A stretch of 64,000 nucleotides of DNA from Neofusicoccum parvum (lineage: Eukaryota; Ascomycota; Dothideomycetes; Botryosphaeriales; Botryosphaeriaceae). Positions 22,300 to 32,377 of the stretch are shown piece after piece. Location: NCBI GenBank assembly GCA_020912385.1, contig CP087213.1:1984001-2048000 (forward strand), in the 5' to 3' direction. The position numbers and the translations under genes are program-made. The stretch's first letter is position 1, and each line of letters opens with the position of its first letter. The notes under the pieces were generated by a model that made no database searches, was not told where the DNA came from, and was given only the letters and a program-made list of their open reading frames with translations.

Positions 22300-24079
22300 T
22301 TAGTAGTCCGCGCCCCTGCCCGTGCCGAAGCCGGAGGTGTGCGGCGGGACGTGCGGCGGCGGCGGGCTCCTCGAGATGCCCGCTCCCAGATCCGCCTCGT
22401 CCTGTGGCGGGGCAAAGCCCCTCGTCTGGGCGTGGTACGCCGTGTCCGAGCCGCCAAACGTGTCGTTGACGGGGTTGTACGACGGGTTGTAGGCGGCGGG
22501 CGAGGCGGTCTGGGCCTGGGGGTTGGACAGGGTGTAGGTGCGCTGGAGCTCGAACTCATCGGGCTCGTCCTCGGAAGATGAGGAGCTGTAGTTATCACCA
22601 CGTCGGCGCCGGGCGGCGTAGGTTGGAGCGTACGGGTTCGAGCTGGGGAGCTGGGAGTTGTAGGTCGTCGTGGTTGGGGTTCGGTTCAGGTCTGCTGTGT
22701 ATACTGAAGATGGGGTCGGTCGCGCGTCTCCGTAGGCTTGGACTGCGAGCTGGCGATGGCGCTGGGAATTGGAGATCTGTTGTCTGAACACGTTGGCGCC
22801 GGGTTCGCCCACGTCGGCGGTGCTTGGCGCACCTGCATCTTCAGCGCCCCTCATTGGCTGCTCTTCGTCTATCGTCTTCAACGAGCCCTCCCGAAGCGGC
22901 TCCCTGCCCTCATGGTTGATCGGATACGCCTCGGGCGGGATCTCCGGGTCCTTGCCCCAGCTGCGGATCGGGAACGCACGACCCTTGCGCCATGTCTCGG
23001 TCACGGGAGGGAAGTACTGGCGGTAGGATCCCCAGGCAGTCAGAATACCAAGAAGACTTCCGGACAGAACGTCAAACGGATGGTGGCGGGCGTCCATGAT
23101 TCGCGAGGCAGCAACCAAGGCGGCGCCAAGCGTGGGGACCATCACGATGAAGCTCTTCCATACTTCTCCCTTGGAATCGAGCACGTGGAGCTTTCCGGCA
23201 AGGTAGATGGAGAGGTAGTACAAACCACCAAAGGCGGCTGTAGCACCGGGTTAGCGCGGGCCAAGCGTTGGGGAAATGGGGCGGCGTACTGCTGCTGTGG
23301 CCGGAGGGAAAGCTGCGGAAGCCGTCCTTCAGGATCTTGTTGTCGGTTTGGGTGCAGATGCTGTGGTTCGACAGGCCAAAGGGCGTGGGGTCCTCAAAGA
23401 CGTCGGGCTTGCAGCGGTCAATCAAGTCGGGTCTCGGCTTGCCCACGGCATTCTTCAACGAGCCTGTGTCTAATTAGCTCCGGGCGAGCATGGTCCTCCT
23501 TGCTGGGCATACCGGTGATGGTGAAGGCGGCGCCGACGGACAGCATCAGGCCCAGCACGCCGCAGTTGAGCTCCCACAGCCTGTCCTTCATGCGGTATTT
23601 GCCGGCCAGCTTCCTCCGGCCCGAGGGCATCTGCTGGGTCTTGTTGTGCGAGAAGATGCCATCGATGACCAGGGTGTAGATGGCGATGATGATGGCGGGG
23701 GCCAGGACGGCGATGATGCACAGGTCGAAGACGGGGATGCGTTCCTTCTCGGCATACTGGTACTGCAGCGTGTAGTTGCGCAGCGAGAACTCTTGGTGGT
23801 GGGGCTCGACGGAGTCCAGAGCATAGAAGGCGATGATGAGCACGCTGCGGGGTGGTGTCAGCTGGGGGCAGATGGGGAAGGAGGTCGTGTGCGGTGGCGC
23901 TGGCGCTGGGGCGGGACGGGACGTACACGATAATGACATAGTCGAAGATGTAGCTGCGGCGGAAGTCAGCGTCTGCGCGGCGGCAGCGGCAGCGGGCGGG
24001 AGCGGGCTCACGAGAGGATGACGGTCTTGCCCAGGCGCTTCTTGGAGAAGGGCAGCTTCTGCTGGTTCCAGGAGTCCAT
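22300..24079 (-). CDS. PAP2-family lipid phosphatase (DPP1/LPP-like)
   Basis: Five exons (24079-24012, 23953-23927, 23844-23513, 23463-23290, 23237-22300) give 512 residues; the four introns are 49-82 nt with GCTGAC, GCTAAT or GCTAAC branch points. All three signature motifs of the PAP2 superfamily are present: KNAVGKPRP (about residue 145), FPSGHS (about 193) and SRIMDARHHPFDV (about 245), including the catalytic His residues. Hydrophobic spans include ILSYIFDYVIIVVLIIAFYA near the N-terminus, DLCIIAVLAPAIIIAIYTLV, the stretch before the first motif, and two spans around the third motif, consistent with about six membrane passes. The family removes phosphate from phosphatidate, diacylglycerol pyrophosphate or related lipids in vacuole or ER membranes. 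The last 230 residues form a hydrophilic Ser/Pro/Tyr-rich tail, longer than in yeast Dpp1, so the family is secure but the substrate is not. Confidence 0.93.
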
Positions 24080-25629
24080 GGCGGCGACTCTGGCGACGAC
24101 GCGGTTAGGGGCCGTGGGGAGGAGATGGTGGAGGGCTCTGGGACTTGGGCCAGGCAGCTCTCATATCCCAGGGATGCGCCGAGGCGGTGATTGGGGTCCT
24201 TGGCGCAGGCTGGGCGTGCGGTGCTGAGGTGTCGGGGCGTGGCTTGGACGCGATCGCCTCCGCGCTGCGCTGGATGCCAGTGCCTGCGTCGTTTCCGCTT
24301 GGCCTGGCGCGCCCGCTGCTGAAACGGCGTCAAACACTCCGCGCAGTGTGTGAGCGGCCGTCGAAACCGCCTAGCCCCTGCTATTTTTGGGCCCGCCGCC
24401 CGCGCCCTCCAATGCGCGGCGCTGCCGCACGCCTCCGCCCCGCTGTGCCGGCCGCGGTGGCTGCGCCCTGTCGCGTCGCGCAGCCTCCCGCCGTCGCGCT
24501 CGCTCGTGCGTGTATACGGACACCCTCATGAGAGATACGGCCCAGCGAATCACGCGCCCCGCCGCCCCGTAGGGCTAGCAGATCGCTCGCGCGCGGTAAT
24601 TGTCCCCCTATTCTCCAGAGCTCGCCACCGCCCGCCGCCTGAGCACAAGCTTCACGGCCTCCCGCCGCAGGCTGGGGAGCGCGGAACCCGCGCAGTGCCG
24701 CAGCCCAGCCGCATGCCTGCTCCCAGACTGCCGCAGAGCGCGCCCGCTGCTCCCCGCCGCCGGCCGCGCCAACATCCGACGCCGAATGCTCGACCTGCTG
24801 CTCTACTGCGTATAGGACGCTCAATAGCAGGCTATAGCAGCCATGCTATGCCGCCCCCTACATTGCCGCGTCGCCATTGGCCAGGTTCCGCGCATGAAAT
24901 GTGAGGTCTGGAAGCAGCCGAGTCAGTCAACCCCAGATCCAGAGCTTGGCAGCGCTGAGCTCCACTCGTCTGCGACAGACTCACCAGGCGCGCGCTGCCT
25001 GCCAATCCAGGATTTGCCCGACATCATCTCGCATCTCACCTGGCCGTTTCGCCCCACAAATCACGCGCGGCAGACAGCAGCTGGCTGACCTCAGATGCAC
25101 ATATGCACATCTACAAGGCCTGCCTGACGCCTTGGCTCGCTGCGCAACGACGTAGGGGGCTGTACTCGCCGTTTGCCCCTTCGCTCAACCACCACCTCAT
25201 TTTTTGGCAACTCCTGCTGTACCACCACCACCCCATGTCTCCCACCTGCCACCTTTGTAGGACCTCGGCCTCAGACATGTGTGTCCGTCTCGTGCCCTTT
25301 CTACCAGCCATGGACTCTTTCCCACGGCAGCCTAGCGGAGCCACCCGTTAGAGGCAAGCCAGGCCACCACCATATTTGGTTTATCCGGCATCTCTGCTCC
25401 GTACACCAGACGAAGATCGCACAGGAATAAGGCAAACAAGCTTGCGGGCTGTGGCATATTCTAGCCCTTCAGCCTGGCCCGAAGTGGGATCTAGCCCCCA
25501 CCACCTTCTGCCTTCACCGCTTCAATGCACACTTATCACGAATGACAGGATCCACGAGTATTTTCAGAACACAAGCTAGGGAATATGCAAGGCTGAAGAA
25601 CCAACTGACGAGCTTCGGCCTGTGTGCTT
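24080..25629. other. GC-rich intergenic DNA upstream of PAP2
   Basis: It contains the PAP2 promoter and the M3 peptidase 3' region. ORFs on both strands (up to 184 codons) are Arg/Pro/Ala-rich shadows without motifs. Confidence 0.55.
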
Positions 25630-28146
25630 CTAGCTGAAACCCATATTTTCGAAGAAAGCATCCTGGTTCGGCTCGCGACCGAGGAAGTCCGTCAGCAGCT
25701 TCATCGGAGCAACGCTGCCTCCCGGTTGGAGCAATGTGTGCCGATACCGCCTGCCCTCCTCCGAGCTGAACGGATCCTTCTTGAAGACAGTGTAGAACAT
25801 ATCCTCCGCGTAGACCAAGGAGCTATACCGAACACCGGCATCAGCGACTGTTCCCTCACGTACATCACACCTGGGTCAACTCACCTCATGTATCCATAGT
25901 ACCCCGCATCATACCCGCCCATCAGGTGTCCAAAGGCCGACTGCCCATGACCCCATGTCCACTTCTTGCTTTCATCCGTGACAACCAGCTCCATGCTGTT
26001 CATCAGACTGACATTCTTCATATTCTGATTCCAGAGCACGGTCAGAGGCATGTCGACAATCTCCTGGTGCGTTGCCGGCGTATGCACCGTCATGTCGTAC
26101 GTGCCGAGCGCTATCTGGCGCAGGTTGATAAGCCCAATGTCGTAGTTCTTGTTCAAGATCAGATTGTCAATCATCTGGTCTGGCATGCGCTCCTCGGGCT
26201 GCTGGACGCCGGTCCCGTTGTTCTCGTTCTGCCACGTCTGCTTGTACTCGTCGGACAGGTACGAGTAATGCTGCGAGATGTTCTTCAGCACGACCGGAGT
26301 CCACGCCCAGTTCTCGAGCATCTGGCTGGGGGCCTCGACAAAGTCCCAGAACACGTTGGTGCCGTGGAAGTACGAGTACGTCGTCCGACTGACGAGGTTG
26401 TGGATGCCGTGGCCCAGTTCGTGGAAGATGGTGGTCACATCGTCATGCGACATGAGGCTGGGCTTGTTGGCGGTCGGCTTGGGGAAATTGCAGATGAGCG
26501 ACGTCACGGGGAAATGCCGCTTGCGGTCGTTGTCCAGGTCCAAAAAGCCCGGCTGAATGTTGAAGTTGGCCGCATGTCCATACTTGCCGTCTCGGGGAAA
26601 GAGGTCAAGGTACAGGTACCCGACAAAGTCGTCGCCCTCGGCTTCGCTGTCCCACACGGCGAACAACTGCGTGTCCGGGTGCCAGATGATATCTGAGCCG
26701 TTGCCAGTCGGCGAAAGCTTGTCCAGATCCGCATCCTTGACCTCGTAGAACTCAAGACCGAATAACTGAGAGTAGATGGCAAGCATCTCGCGGATGATGA
26801 TGGTGCTGGGAAAGTACTCCTGCACTTTCTGCGGGTCCAGGTTGTAGTTTTCGTCCTGGTACTTGCGCTCGTAGTAGCTCTGGTCCCACGCGAACAGGTA
26901 CTCGTCCTCCTTGTTAGTCCTCTCCGCATCCGCCATCTTCACCTCCGTCAAGTTCTTCAAATCCTGTTCTCCCTTCGGGGTCAACCTGTCCCTCACTTCC
27001 TTCAGAAAACTCTCCACCTTCTCTGGCGTATCCAGCAGCCGCTCCTGCAACTTGTACGCCGCATGGTTCGGAAACCCCAACAGCCTCGCCCCCTCATCCC
27101 TCAGCTCCACCGCCTCCTCAAACAACGGCACATTCTCCGGATTCCTGTTCTCCCTTCCCACCCAAATCCGCTGCCTCACCGTCGCGTTCGTCAAGTACTG
27201 CGTCACCGTCCGCGCATCCGGACTCCGCAGTATCAGCTTCAACTTCCCCTCATTCTCACCCGTCCCCTTCTCCCACGTGCTCAGCGTGTCCCGCGGCGCG
27301 CCATCCAGCTCCTCCTCCGTCAACCACAGCGCGCTGTCATCCTCATTCAAGTTCCGCGCAAACTGCGTCTGCAGCTCATCGATCCGGTCCGAGATATTCT
27401 TGTACCTCTCCCGCCCCTCCCCCTCCGGCAAGCCGAGCCCCGCGGCCAGGAAGTCACGATACGTCATGTCGAGCAGGCGCGCATCCTCGCCGTCCAGGTC
27501 CTCGGCGTCGGACGAGTTCTGCCGCTTGGCGAGCGCCTCGATCAGCGCGAAGTAGTCCTGCCGCATCGTCGATTCGGTGCTGTACTTGTCGTACAGGCTT
27601 TGGGCTTCGTCCGACGCGTCGCGCAGCGCCTTGTCCGTCGCGATCGAGTTGTACATGGTCAGGATCGAGGCCGAGAGGCTCATCCGGTTGGCGTTCTGCG
27701 CCGACGGCACGAGCACGTTGGCGAAGGTGGCGTTGGAGGCGCTGATCTGCCCGACGATGCCGTCGGTGAAGGTGCGGTCGCCGTCGATCTGGTGGCGTGG
27801 TGAGTTGTTTGTTCGGCTTCTCTTCCTCGTGCGTGCATGTGTGCTCGGGGCTGCGTTGTGGCAGGGCACGTACTAGTTTCTTCATGTCCGCGACGATGGA
27901 CTCGGCCGTGGCATTCCAGAGCGGTGGCGCCTGCGGCGGCATCCGGAATTCGCCTTCCGCGGCTGGAGCTGGGGCTGGGGCTGGGGCTGCGTAGCCGCCG
28001 GCGGGCTCCTGGCGTGCGTGGAGATGCTGCTGCTCCGCGTGGAGCGGGGACTGGCCTTGGAGGGCAAAGGCGAGGGCGAAGGCGCAGAGGAGCGTCACGA
28101 GGAGCGTGATGCGCTGCGGACGCAACATTCCTACTGCGACAGCCAT
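25630..28146 (-). CDS. M3-family zinc metallopeptidase (saccharolysin/thimet type) with signal peptide
   Basis: Three exons (28146-27874, 27788-25885, 25822-25630) give 789 residues; the introns of 85 and 62 nt have GTACGT and GTGAGT donors and keep the frame. The M3 zinc site FHELGHGIH (HExxH) is followed by DFVEAPSQMLENW, which supplies the third ligand (Glu), and the conserved WGHGQSAFGHLMGGYDAGYY block leads into YGYMSSLVYAEDMFYTVF across the last intron. These enzymes cut short peptides and are normally cytosolic or mitochondrial. Here the N-terminus reads MLRPQRITLLVTLLCAFALA, a hydrophobic run typical of an ER signal peptide, then a His/Gln stretch and a PAPAPAPA repeat before the usual PPQAPPLWNATAESIVADMK start of the family fold. 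Secretion or a vacuolar location is therefore inferred. A second in-frame ATG at 28128 would keep the signal. A divergent paralog is more likely than the housekeeping enzyme. Confidence 0.92.
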
Positions 28147-28822
28147 AGTGACTTTGTGACTCTGGTCTTTCGAATTGGTTTCACGTGGAGGAAAAAACCA
28201 CGGTCACTGAACAGGAAGCGTTGACGTGCAGATGTGCTCGGGTATAAATACCCGAATGAATCAGAGCCGGCATCTGGATGCAAGGTTCGGTAGATTGATG
28301 ATAGATTCTATGGGGAGATGTGTATGTAAACATAGAATTTGGGAAAGTCTATTTTATTGAAGGAAACGGCACAAGGTGCTTTCGTTCTCGGGTTCCAACT
28401 TTTATCCGCCCTGGCCAAGACGGCTATGTGGTGGGTATCAACGTCAATTTCACGGGGCGTGTCAAAGATGGAAGCTGCTTGAGATGTGCCTCGCGACGGC
28501 GAATCAGCGCGGAGGTGAAGGGGACGTGTGCAGTTGGCGGGGTGCTTGGCACAAGAGTCGTGCTTGCTGGTCTGTGGAGTTTAAGCTACATAGCATGGCT
28601 TGGCGGTTCGTGTAAGTACCATCCGGAGCTTCCGTTCCCCGCATTAAAGGTATAATTAAATAACAGGAGGGCGTCTGACCAAAGCGGGTGTGCTCTGTGA
28701 AGTGCCCGGCCGCCCAGATACAAAGTGAGCAGTCACTGACGTGTCTGTACGCTGTCCACCGAACTCATGAAAATTCATACATAATACTCTCGCACTTTCC
28801 CGGGCGAACTCAATTATCTACC
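28147..28822. other. Upstream region of the M3 gene
   Basis: Apart from the palindromic TATA element, nothing is recognised. Short plus-strand ORFs (28320-28655) have no motif. The region separates the peptidase from the bZIP-like fragment. Confidence 0.5.
28239..28254 (-). promoter_or_regulatory. Palindromic TATA element of the M3 peptidase gene
   Basis: CGGGTATAAATACCCG is a near-perfect inverted repeat whose centre is a TATA box on either strand. It lies about 97 bp upstream of the peptidase ATG (28146), a plausible TATA spacing for a fungal gene. Confidence 0.5.
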
Positions 28823-29098
28823 TCACTCCTCCAGCTTCCGTCCACGGCGACGAGGCGTCAAGGCTTCGGTGTCCACCACTCCCTCCAAACCTTCCACAGC
28901 CTCGTCTGGGCCGTCCTCGACAGACGATGTCAACAGCTCAAGTGTGCGACGCAGCTTTTCATATGCGGAGTTGAGCTTAGTGTGCGATGCTTCGAGCTTG
29001 CCATACCTTTCAGACAATACAGCAAGTTGTGCCTCCAAGTCCTCCGCGAGCTTTCCCTTTCGTTCCCGGAAGGCGCATCGACGCTGTATTCTTGACAT
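28823..29098 (-). pseudogene. bZIP-like fragment, basic region incomplete
   Basis: The 91-codon frame begins MSRIQRRCAFRERKGKLAED and continues as a heptad-like helix (LEAQLAVLSERYGKLEASHT, then KLNSAYEKLRRTLELL), ending in an acidic/basic tail. AFRERK followed by such a helix is the second half of the AP-1/YAP-type fungal bZIP (family pattern NRxAQRAFRERK). The invariant Asn is missing and the residue matching the Arg before AFR is Cys (TGC, one C-to-T step from CGC). A possible acceptor, AATACAG, precedes CGTCGATGC at 29082, so a missing upstream exon could supply part of the basic region, but I found no matching exon in the 200 bp upstream. Either this is the 3' exon of a decayed gene or a small non-DNA-binding bZIP. 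Confidence 0.45.
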
Positions 29099-29290
29099 GT
29101 TAATGAGATATTTGTTGGGGGCTGGAAGTAATCAAACTTCATGGAATCCAGGGGGTATTCTTCGCCCAATTTCTTGATTTCCTCGGTACCGAGACACTCG
29201 CCATATATTCGCTTTGGCGTTGAAATACTCCAACACACAATCTCGATCAAATGACCTCCAATAACCTTTCACTGCCTGACCCCGGGGCAT

Positions 29291-29969
29291 TCAATGAGCT
29301 TCTTGCATATGTTCCTCCAGCTGTTGTCCGGCGTGGAAGTTAACCCCTGTCAGCATATAAGGCATATTAGCACGCACTAGTAACAGTGCGGCGTCGTACT
29401 TTTGCAAGTTCGACAACCCCACATCCAAGTTTGCCTGGCAATGTTCGAGAGGGGTGATGAGTGAGAGCATTGCGCCGGAACTGGAAAAAACTGGCGAAAG
29501 TTGGAGGCAGTCTACACTCTTCAGAAACATAAATGTAAGGTTTAAGACCTTTGAGAATGTGCCGTTTCCATTCCACCCCATTGGAGATGGGGACTTGGTC
29601 TCGACCAACAACACAATGGACTTTTGAGTCAGTAGCATTGGCTACCCTCGGAAAACCTGGGAAGCAAAGGGGAACATCCACTGGCGTCTTGCTGGAAGAG
29701 TAGCAAAAGTCTCCTGCTTCCTCCGTGGGTGAGCTGATCTGTTTTAGTTCCGAACAAACCTGCCCTGAAAATGGTTGGGTTCGTTGCCAATTGACAGCGC
29801 CAAAGAGACACTGGGAAAACTTCGCAGGTCTTGATGTAGTGTTCCTTGGCTTCTCCTCGACAGTGTTTCTACCACTTGTAGTTTCCTTTGAGTTGAGTGA
29901 AGGTACCAGATAGTATAACCTGTCAATCGTGATTTCATATTCGGTCGTTGTTGTTTCCCCAACCCTCAT
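29291..29969 (-). CDS. Unassigned coding-like region, probably multi-exon or decayed
   Basis: A true ATG at 29969 opens a frame of 200 codons to 29367. Near 29645 a second frame (ATG 29638, 115 codons to 29291) takes over with a more protein-like text, including SIVLLVETKSPSPMGW and NLQKYDAALLLVRANMPYML. The pattern suggests one gene crossing frames by a short intron or a frameshift around 29620-29645: the first part has coding-like codon use, and its continuation after that point is poor. The downstream minus sequence 29280-29120 also reads weakly as protein (YWRSFDRDCVLEYFNA). I do not recognise the family. The VLLVETKSP and NLQKYDAALLLVRAN wording resembles a nuclease-like or accessory fungal protein only vaguely, so no function is given. 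Confidence 0.3.
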
Positions 29970-30576
29970 TCTCAGCTGATGTGTCTATGCTTGGCTGCTT
30001 GCATCCTGAAGATAAACTAGATCATGAGGATTGCTTGCTTACTTTAAGTGTTCTATCACTCTATATATAGGAAGGAAATAATAAAGAAGATCAAATGAGA
30101 TAAATGAAAGAAAGGTGGGAATAAGTAGCATAGGAAGAAAACCAGACCGGAACAACATTCGTAGATGAGCCAACCATATAAGCGCCCATGTAAGCGCTCA
30201 TATAAACTCTAACGCAAAGAGGTATATCGAAATGAAGCTAAAGCCAGACTGAGACTGCTTCTTTCCTTTCCTGGTGTTCGCCTGGCATGTTGGGGATCGC
30301 CAATCTGTAACACCCGACGCCGCATTCTTGATGCTCGCTAATAGTTCGAATGCTAATACATGAATCCTTGACCCCCCTGCTCCGTTTGGACCCGTCGATC
30401 AGCTCCATGATAAACTAAAACTATAGTGGCGTCTCTTCGGTCCTGGAAATGATGACGGATGTTCGTGGAGGAGAGATAGGATAGATGCCATCCTGACCTT
30501 AAATGGCCGGAAAGGGCTCAGAATCCCCCTCCGACACTTCTGTGACTCCGTTGCTTAGCCTAAGTTATGGTCAGCC
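29970..30576. other. AT-rich intergenic DNA
   Basis: A/T-rich sequence with no ORF of note, between two minus-strand candidates. Confidence 0.5.
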
Positions 30577-30894
30577 TTATTTGCTCTGGATCTCGGAATC
30601 TCCCAGTGGATACACCCACCCAAGACGGACGACTGAAGACTCCGTGTGGGTCGTGTTCGACCCTTGCCCAGGCATTGAAGCGCCCATGCCTTCGGGTTCC
30701 ATAGCGATGCTGGCTGAACTGCAGTTGCCGCATCTAGCGACACCACACATGCTGCAGGCAGCATGAATTGCTGAAGGGTGTGGTCCGTAGCCGCACTGAC
30801 AGCAGTACCAGACGTTTTCTCCCGGAACGGTTCGCGGAGTTGAGAAAGAGAACAATGCCGACGACATGGTGATTTGGGCCATGGCTATATGCAA
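30577..30894 (-). CDS. Small Cys-rich, zinc-ribbon-like protein
   Basis: A frame of 105 codons from ATG 30894 (alternative starts at 30882 and 30867). The centre reads WYCCQCGYGPHPSAIHAACS then MCGVARCGNC, giving the spacing C-x2-C-x12-C-x2-C-x4-C-x2-C. Short fungal proteins with a W(Y/H)CCQCG...C..C....RC..C core are common, and I expect zinc binding. The N-terminus is Ser/Thr-rich and the C-terminal third is polar (SNTTHTESSVVRLGW). No signal peptide or membrane segment is seen. It is a single exon in a low-GC island and could be a genuine lineage-specific gene or a truncated copy of a longer one. Role unknown. Confidence 0.5.
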   Translation of the reverse strand: MHIAMAQITMSSALFSFSTPRTVPGENVWYCCQCGYGPHPSAIHAACSMCGVARCGNCSSASIAMEPEGMGASMPGQGSNTTHTESSVVRLGWVYPLGDSEIQSK

Positions 30895-31591
30895 GTGTTC
30901 GGCTGAAGGGGTTATGTGATTGAGGACGTGGGCGATGATGTCGTTGGAAGTCGTTTGGGGGATATCCGGCGCCCGTGAGCTGGTTTATATGGGTGACAGC
31001 TGGAGAATCGCGTCTGCGTGTTTATTCGAGGCGCTTTCATCCTCCCACTTGCGCGCGATGTTGTTAAATCCTAGCGCTTAGAGCCTCATTTTGCCTTTGA
31101 GCCTCGAAATCCCCTTTTTCCACAAGACACGAGAGGCAGAAGCCTCCGACACGGCCACAGCAGTGGGGGCGCAGTCCAAGGCATTTTGCTCAGCAAACGA
31201 CAGTGGCGATGCTATCCACTGCAATGAATGCTGCCTTGTGATTTCGATCCGGTAGCCGGTGAGTTGATGCCTTTATTTGCCAGAATCCGCGACAACCTGG
31301 TTCAGTGTGACCTTTTTTCAGAATAGCGCCTTGTGTTCCTCCGGTCGGCCCCTCACAACACCCAGCTGACTCCTTCAGTGCTGCGCAAGAGGAAAAAGAC
31401 GTGGGGGCTTAGCAGATTGCGAGAAGAGGCTGGTAGAGCTGTTCGCAATTGAGCAAAGCTGAAAGGAGTAAGAGTGTATTGAAAAATCTCTGCGCAAAGT
31501 ATGCGCGAGTGCGAACAGCTTCAGTTTATCAATTCGCGACGGCGAGTGGGACTATGCAAAGTATCCGTTTTCGGAAGCCTTGTGCAACCGT
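30895..31591. other. Intergenic DNA
   Basis: No supportable gene. The left part should be the promoter of the Cys-rich gene. Confidence 0.5.
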
Positions 31592-32161
31592 TTATCTTGT
31601 TCGTCTCACCGGTGACTGCGGGGCAATGGACAACAGATACGTGTTCGTGGAACCTGGTTCATGCATGACGGACTGCACGCCCCGCTCCGCACTTGCGAGT
31701 TCGCAATTGCGCACGGAATTGCTGCGTGGAATAGCAACCAGACCATACATAAACCTGAACGGGCTGTGTTTTTGCCACGCTACCCTCAGGTTCACAGCAA
31801 TAGCCCTGGTCAACAAGGCTTTCTGCCATATCACGGACTTCCTGATCGCAGTCAGCCTTGCAGCCCTGACTAGCACGCACGAATCCACTCCAGGCTCCAG
31901 CTCAGCCTTGTAGCACACTAAGTGTGCTGGAAGGAACAGCTGGAAACCAGGAGACATGTCCCGAAGCTCCTTCACCAATCTCTTTCCAACCTCCCCATAC
32001 CACTGTCCGCCTGACGAATTCTCCAGCCGCTTCCCTCCTCCCAAATCAAGGCGTCCGGCCTCCTCTCCCGGATACTTAATTGCGTCGAGCCAGGTTTTCC
32101 AGAATTCTGCGTCACGTCAAGGGAGTTCCATATACGATGTCCATCCGTTGCCGACGAGCAT
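31592..32161 (-). pseudogene. Unassigned decayed coding sequence
   Basis: Starting at ATG 32161 the frame reads GNGWTSYMELP, meets one TGA (32117-32119), then continues in the same frame for 175 codons to 31592 (RDAEFWKTWLDAIKYPGEEA, RLVKELRDMSPGFQLFLPAH, CVLVRAARLTAIRKSVIWQK). The text on both sides of the stop is equally protein-like, so a single nonsense change (for instance CGA to TGA) in a former gene is the simplest reading. Upstream sequence also reads as protein in another frame (GQVWIVEDVRAKYPLLLP), with a GTAAGG that could be a donor. I do not recognise the family. Confidence 0.35.
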
Positions 32162-32377
32162 TCCGGGGAAGGAGCAGAGGATACTTTGCCCTTACATCCT
32201 CAACAATCCACACCTGCCCCCGAAATCCGCTGACTGTTGGACCGAGACGTTTCAGAACGCTTCAGAACTGAGGTGAGCGTCAGTCCAGTTTTGATACTCT
32301 CTTGGGATTTCCATGAGCCTAAAAAGTGATCCAGACAGCATATCGAGGATGACCATAGCCTCAATATACGGACCAAT

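Noticed and set aside
25926..26696. 256-codon plus-strand ORF
   Set aside because: Antisense shadow of the M3 peptidase exon.
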